From: Haladaptatus pallidirubidus
GTDB lineage: Archaea > Halobacteriota > Halobacteria > Halobacteriales > Haladaptataceae
Assembly (NCBI RefSeq): GCF_020700235.1
Contig: NZ_CP085301.1
Span: forward strand, 1,798,001-1,862,000
DNA: 64,000 nt
Direction: 5' to 3'
The notes under the pieces were generated by a model. That model worked only from the letters and a program-made list of their open reading frames with translations, had not been told where the DNA came from and did not search any database. Both the position numbers and the translations under genes were made by a program. Shown here piece by piece: positions 61,258 to 64,000 of this stretch (within the stretch, counting starts at the first letter, position 1; every line of letters begins with the position of its first letter).

Positions 61258-63759
61258 TTACTGGCAGGCGTCGCAGGTCGGATCGGAGACGGTACAGAGT
61301 TCATCGTCTCCGGTTTGTTGTTCGCCGGTTCGCCGCCCGCCGTCGGTTTCGGCCGATTCCGATTGCGGAGCGTTTCGATGCTGACTCTTTCCGTACTCGG
61401 CCATATCCAGCGTCGATTTCTCTATCTGGGACGCGCCGAGCGTCCGGAGGTAGTACGTCGTTTTCAGCCCCAACTGCCACGCGGTTTTATAGATGTCGTC
61501 GAGGAGCGTGCCGTCCGTCGATGGGAAAAAAACGTTGTGCGAAACCGACTGGTCAATCCACGTCTGGCGATGCGCGGTCAACCTGAGTTGGTGTCGCGGA
61601 TCAATTTCGAACGCGCCGCGATACAACTCCTGTAGATCGTCCGGAACGGCGTCGATTTCTTGTACGGAACCGTCGTGGTACTTGATTCGGTCTATCATCT
61701 CCTCGTCCCAGAGGTCTTCTCGCTTGAGACGCTCAACGAGGTGGTCGTTGACGATGGTAAAGCCGCCCGACATGTTCGATTTCACAAAGAGGTTCGAGTA
61801 CAGCGGTTCGATGGAGGGCGTCGTCCCGTTGATGGTCGAAACCGTGGCGGTCGGCGCGATAGCCATCGTGTTCGAATTTCGCATCCCGTGCTCCTCGACG
61901 TGTTCGCGCACGACGTACCAATCGAGCGTTTCCTCGCGGTCGGTCGGAATCGCTCGTCCGCGTTCGGATTCGAGCAAATCGACGGTGTCCTGCGGGAGCA
62001 GCCCGCGGTTCCACTTCGACCCCTCGTAGGAGGGGTACGTCCCGCGCTCGGCGGCGAGTTTCGAGGAGTTGAAAATCGCGTGATAGGAGACGAACTCCTG
62101 CCAGCGGTTCGCTTTTTCCACCGCCTTTTCCGAGTTCATCGGCACGTCTAGTTCCATCAGGGCGTCGTGGAAGCCCATTGTTCCGAGTCCGACCGGTCGG
62201 TGTTGCATGTTCGACTGTTCGGCCTGTTCGGTCGGGTAGAAACAGAGGTCGACGACGTTGTCCAGCATCCGCATCGCGGTTTCGATGGTTTCCGCGAGAT
62301 GTTCGCGGTCGAGCATCGCGGGCGAGTCCGCCTGCTCGGTCTCCGCGGAACTCCGTTCCGCGCTCTCCCCGTCGGAGACGTGCGTGGCGAAGTTGACGCT
62401 CCCTAGATTACAGACTGCGTGTTCCTCCTCGCTCGTGTTTAGGGTAATCTCCGTACAGAGGTTCGAGGAGTGAACCGTCCCAACGTGGTCTTGCGGCGAA
62501 CGGACGTTACATGGGTCTTTGAACGTTATCCACGGATGGCCCGTCTCGAACAGGCGGGTGAGCATCTTGCGCCACAGCTCTTGGGCGTCTACCTGCTCGT
62601 ACTGCCGGAACTGCCCGTCTTCGGCCTTTCGTTCGTACTCCGAATACCGCTCCTCGAACGCTTCGCCAGATAGGTCGTGCAGGTCGGGCACCTCATCGGG
62701 ACTGAACAGCGTCCACTCCTCGCCGTTTTCGACCCGCTTCATGAACAAATCCGGAATCCACGCCGCCGTGTTCATGTCCGGCGTGCGCCGACGCTCGTCG
62801 CCAGTGTTGCGTTTCAGGTCGATGAAGGCGGGGAAATCCATGTGCCAGCAGGCGAGGTAACCGCAGGACGCGCCGCGGCGTTTTCCGGAGCGGTTGATGG
62901 CCGCCGTCACGTCGTTGCTGATGCGGAGGAACGGCACGACGCCGGTCGATTCGACGCCCGTGGACTCGATGAGCGCGCCGCCCGCTCGGAGGTTCGTCCA
63001 ATCGTTTCCGAGACCGCCGCTCCACTTCGACAGCATCGCGTGGTGCTTGTACGAGTCGAAGATGTGCTCTAAGTCGTCCTGCACCGTCGTCAGGTAGCAC
63101 GAGGAGAGCTGTGGGTGGGTCGAACCGCTGTGAAAGAGCGTCGGCGTCGAGGGGGTGAACTCCAGTTTCGAAAGCACGTCGTAGAACTCCTTCGCCCGTC
63201 GCTGCGGGTCGTCTTCCTCGATTGCCAGTCCCATGGCGACGCGCATCCAGAACGCTTGGGGCAGTTCGAGATGCTCCCCGTTCTCCTCTGTTTTGAGAAA
63301 GTATCGCTGGTATAGTGTCTCTATCGCCATATATTCGAATTTCTCGTCGCGACTCGGTTCGAGATACTCCGCGAGTTCTTCGAGGTCGAACCGTTCGACG
63401 AGTCGGTCATCGAGCAGGTCGATTTCGACCGCACGCTCGAGATTGGCGACGAAAGTCGCGCGGTACTCGCGGTCGAGTTCGTAGCCCGTCAGGTCGTCGC
63501 CCATGACTTCGCGGTAGTAACGTTGCCGAAAGACGCCCGCCGCGATACGTTTGAACGCGGGTTCGCGCTCGACTCGTGCGGTGAGCGCCTGTAGAACGGC
63601 CTGATATATCTCGTCGGTCGATGCGCCGTCGTACAGCGAACGCTCGATTTCGGTCCGCAGGTCGTCGCGCTCGTCGTCTGAGAGGGTCGTTTCGTAGCCC
63701 GTGCGTGCTCGGTCGAGAATCGACCGGACGGTGGTCGTTGCAGTAGATTGGTGGCTCAT
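61258..63759 (-). CDS. nrdA: Ribonucleoside-diphosphate reductase alpha subunit
   Basis: 833 residues. Active site cysteines: SSCYLTTV (redox pair), NLCTEITLN (thiyl Cys with Asn and Glu) and AVCNLGSV; C-terminal shuttle CDACQ. The loop MAIAPTATVSTINGTTPSIEP is the specificity/active-site region. The N-terminal 90 residues look like a shortened ATP-cone-like segment. Reduces NDPs using the radical passed from NrdB. The start overlaps the nrdR stop (ATGA), so it is cotranslated with nrdR. Confidence 0.95.
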   Translation of the reverse strand: MSHQSTATTTVRSILDRARTGYETTLSDDERDDLRTEIERSLYDGASTDEIYQAVLQALTARVEREPAFKRIAAGVFRQRYYREVMGDDLTGYELDREYRATFVANLERAVEIDLLDDRLVERFDLEELAEYLEPSRDEKFEYMAIETLYQRYFLKTEENGEHLELPQAFWMRVAMGLAIEEDDPQRRAKEFYDVLSKLEFTPSTPTLFHSGSTHPQLSSCYLTTVQDDLEHIFDSYKHHAMLSKWSGGLGNDWTNLRAGGALIESTGVESTGVVPFLRISNDVTAAINRSGKRRGASCGYLACWHMDFPAFIDLKRNTGDERRRTPDMNTAAWIPDLFMKRVENGEEWTLFSPDEVPDLHDLSGEAFEERYSEYERKAEDGQFRQYEQVDAQELWRKMLTRLFETGHPWITFKDPCNVRSPQDHVGTVHSSNLCTEITLNTSEEEHAVCNLGSVNFATHVSDGESAERSSAETEQADSPAMLDREHLAETIETAMRMLDNVVDLCFYPTEQAEQSNMQHRPVGLGTMGFHDALMELDVPMNSEKAVEKANRWQEFVSYHAIFNSSKLAAERGTYPSYEGSKWNRGLLPQDTVDLLESERGRAIPTDREETLDWYVVREHVEEHGMRNSNTMAIAPTATVSTINGTTPSIEPLYSNLFVKSNMSGGFTIVNDHLVERLKREDLWDEEMIDRIKYHDGSVQEIDAVPDDLQELYRGAFEIDPRHQLRLTAHRQTWIDQSVSHNVFFPSTDGTLLDDIYKTAWQLGLKTTYYLRTLGASQIEKSTLDMAEYGKSQHRNAPQSESAETDGGRRTGEQQTGDDELCTVSDPTCDACQ

Positions 63760-64000
63760 GTATTATCGGATTGGTCGGTCGAATCGGACGCATCGAGTTC
63801 GGAATCGAGAACCGCGTCGAGTTCGCGGAGGAACTCCTCGGGTTCGGAGAAGGCCTTGTAAACCGAGACGAATCGGATGTACGCGACTTGGTCTACCTCG
63901 CGTAATCGCTCGGAGACGAGGTCGCCAACCAGGCTGGACGAGACGATACGGGTTTCGCGGGATTGCAGGTCGGATTCGACCGCTTCGACGAGATTCGTCA
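63756..64000 (-). CDS. nrdR: NrdR transcriptional repressor, C-terminal part (5' end outside window)
   Basis: The open frame runs off the window edge. The visible 81 residues include VEAVESDLQSRETRIVSSSLVGDLVSERLREVDQVAYIRFVSVYKAFSEPEEFLRELDAVL, the ATP-cone domain of NrdR, with a Ser/Asp-rich tail. NrdR represses ribonucleotide reductase genes when ATP/dATP is bound. It precedes nrdA in the operon, so it likely regulates itself and the reductase. Confidence 0.93.
   Translation of the reverse strand, partial: TNLVEAVESDLQSRETRIVSSSLVGDLVSERLREVDQVAYIRFVSVYKAFSEPEEFLRELDAVLDSELDASDSTDQSDNT

Overview
The window is from a haloarchaeon (class Halobacteria). Predicted proteins are strongly acidic, and many belong to families restricted to or typical of haloarchaea: DUF7344 and TrmB regulators, HalOD1, DUF5786, DUF6176, DUF7551, DUF7521, DUF7537, SPW-repeat and amphi-Trp proteins. 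There is a Tat-exported acylase, a PGF-CTERM surface protein and an Orc1/Cdc6 initiator. Many genes appear leaderless, with an A/T-rich TATA-like box about 25-30 nt before the ATG. A Haladaptatus-like genus is plausible, but that is a guess. Essential genes (nrdRAB, EF-1A) point to the main chromosome or a large essential replicon. I found no rRNA, tRNA, CRISPR array or insertion sequence.

Layout. 0-9.3 kb: end of a branched-chain amino acid/amide ABC transporter (LivG, LivF), a TrmB regulator, a DUF7344 protein, a VOC epimerase, an M24 peptidase-like protein, a flavin monooxygenase-like protein and a Tat-exported penicillin acylase. 9.3-14.6 kb: DUF5786, an MFS permease, DpsA, amphi-Trp, and a two-gene module with DtxR-type iron boxes (55-aa Cys protein and DUF7551), then a frameshifted EamA permease. 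14.7-21.8 kb: PGF-CTERM propeller-like protein, HalOD1, SPW protein, S9 peptidase, a broken FAD amino-acid oxidase divergent from an ornithine cyclodeaminase family gene. 22-32 kb: a replication and segregation block with ParA and a small partner flanked by short A/T repeats, a formate dehydrogenase-like molybdoenzyme, a HtrA-like protease, Orc1/Cdc6, and a gene-free origin region of about 1.8 kb. Ten copies of a 20-bp repeat occur around the origin. 32-41 kb: hybrid histidine kinase, ThuA protein, FNR-like reductase, DUF4112, a second TrmB regulator, and a zone of gene decay with pseudogenes and an apparent deletion fusing the 3' halves of a divergent alpha-amylase and a MalG permease. 41-52 kb: small and housekeeping genes including a uracil-DNA glycosylase, a stand-alone EF-1A, a zinc alcohol dehydrogenase, a glutamate-cysteine ligase-like protein and a SLC13 permease. 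52-64 kb: an orphan Eco57I-type adenine methyltransferase, HTH/DUF7521 pair, a copper P-type ATPase, a lipoprotein, a thioesterase, and the nrdR-nrdA-nrdB operon.

The most interesting signal is the origin. The repeat ACARCGGAAAYNRYGGGGTK occurs ten times around orc1/cdc6. Near-identical single copies sit about 20 kb to the left (9285) and 25 kb to the right (55464), each directly after the stop codon of a gene. The iron-box module, the ParA locus with its repeats, the Phe-for-Tyr ribonucleotide reductase beta subunit and the amylase/MalG deletion scar are the next most useful leads. All functional calls come from reading the sequence and recalled family knowledge; no database search was run.
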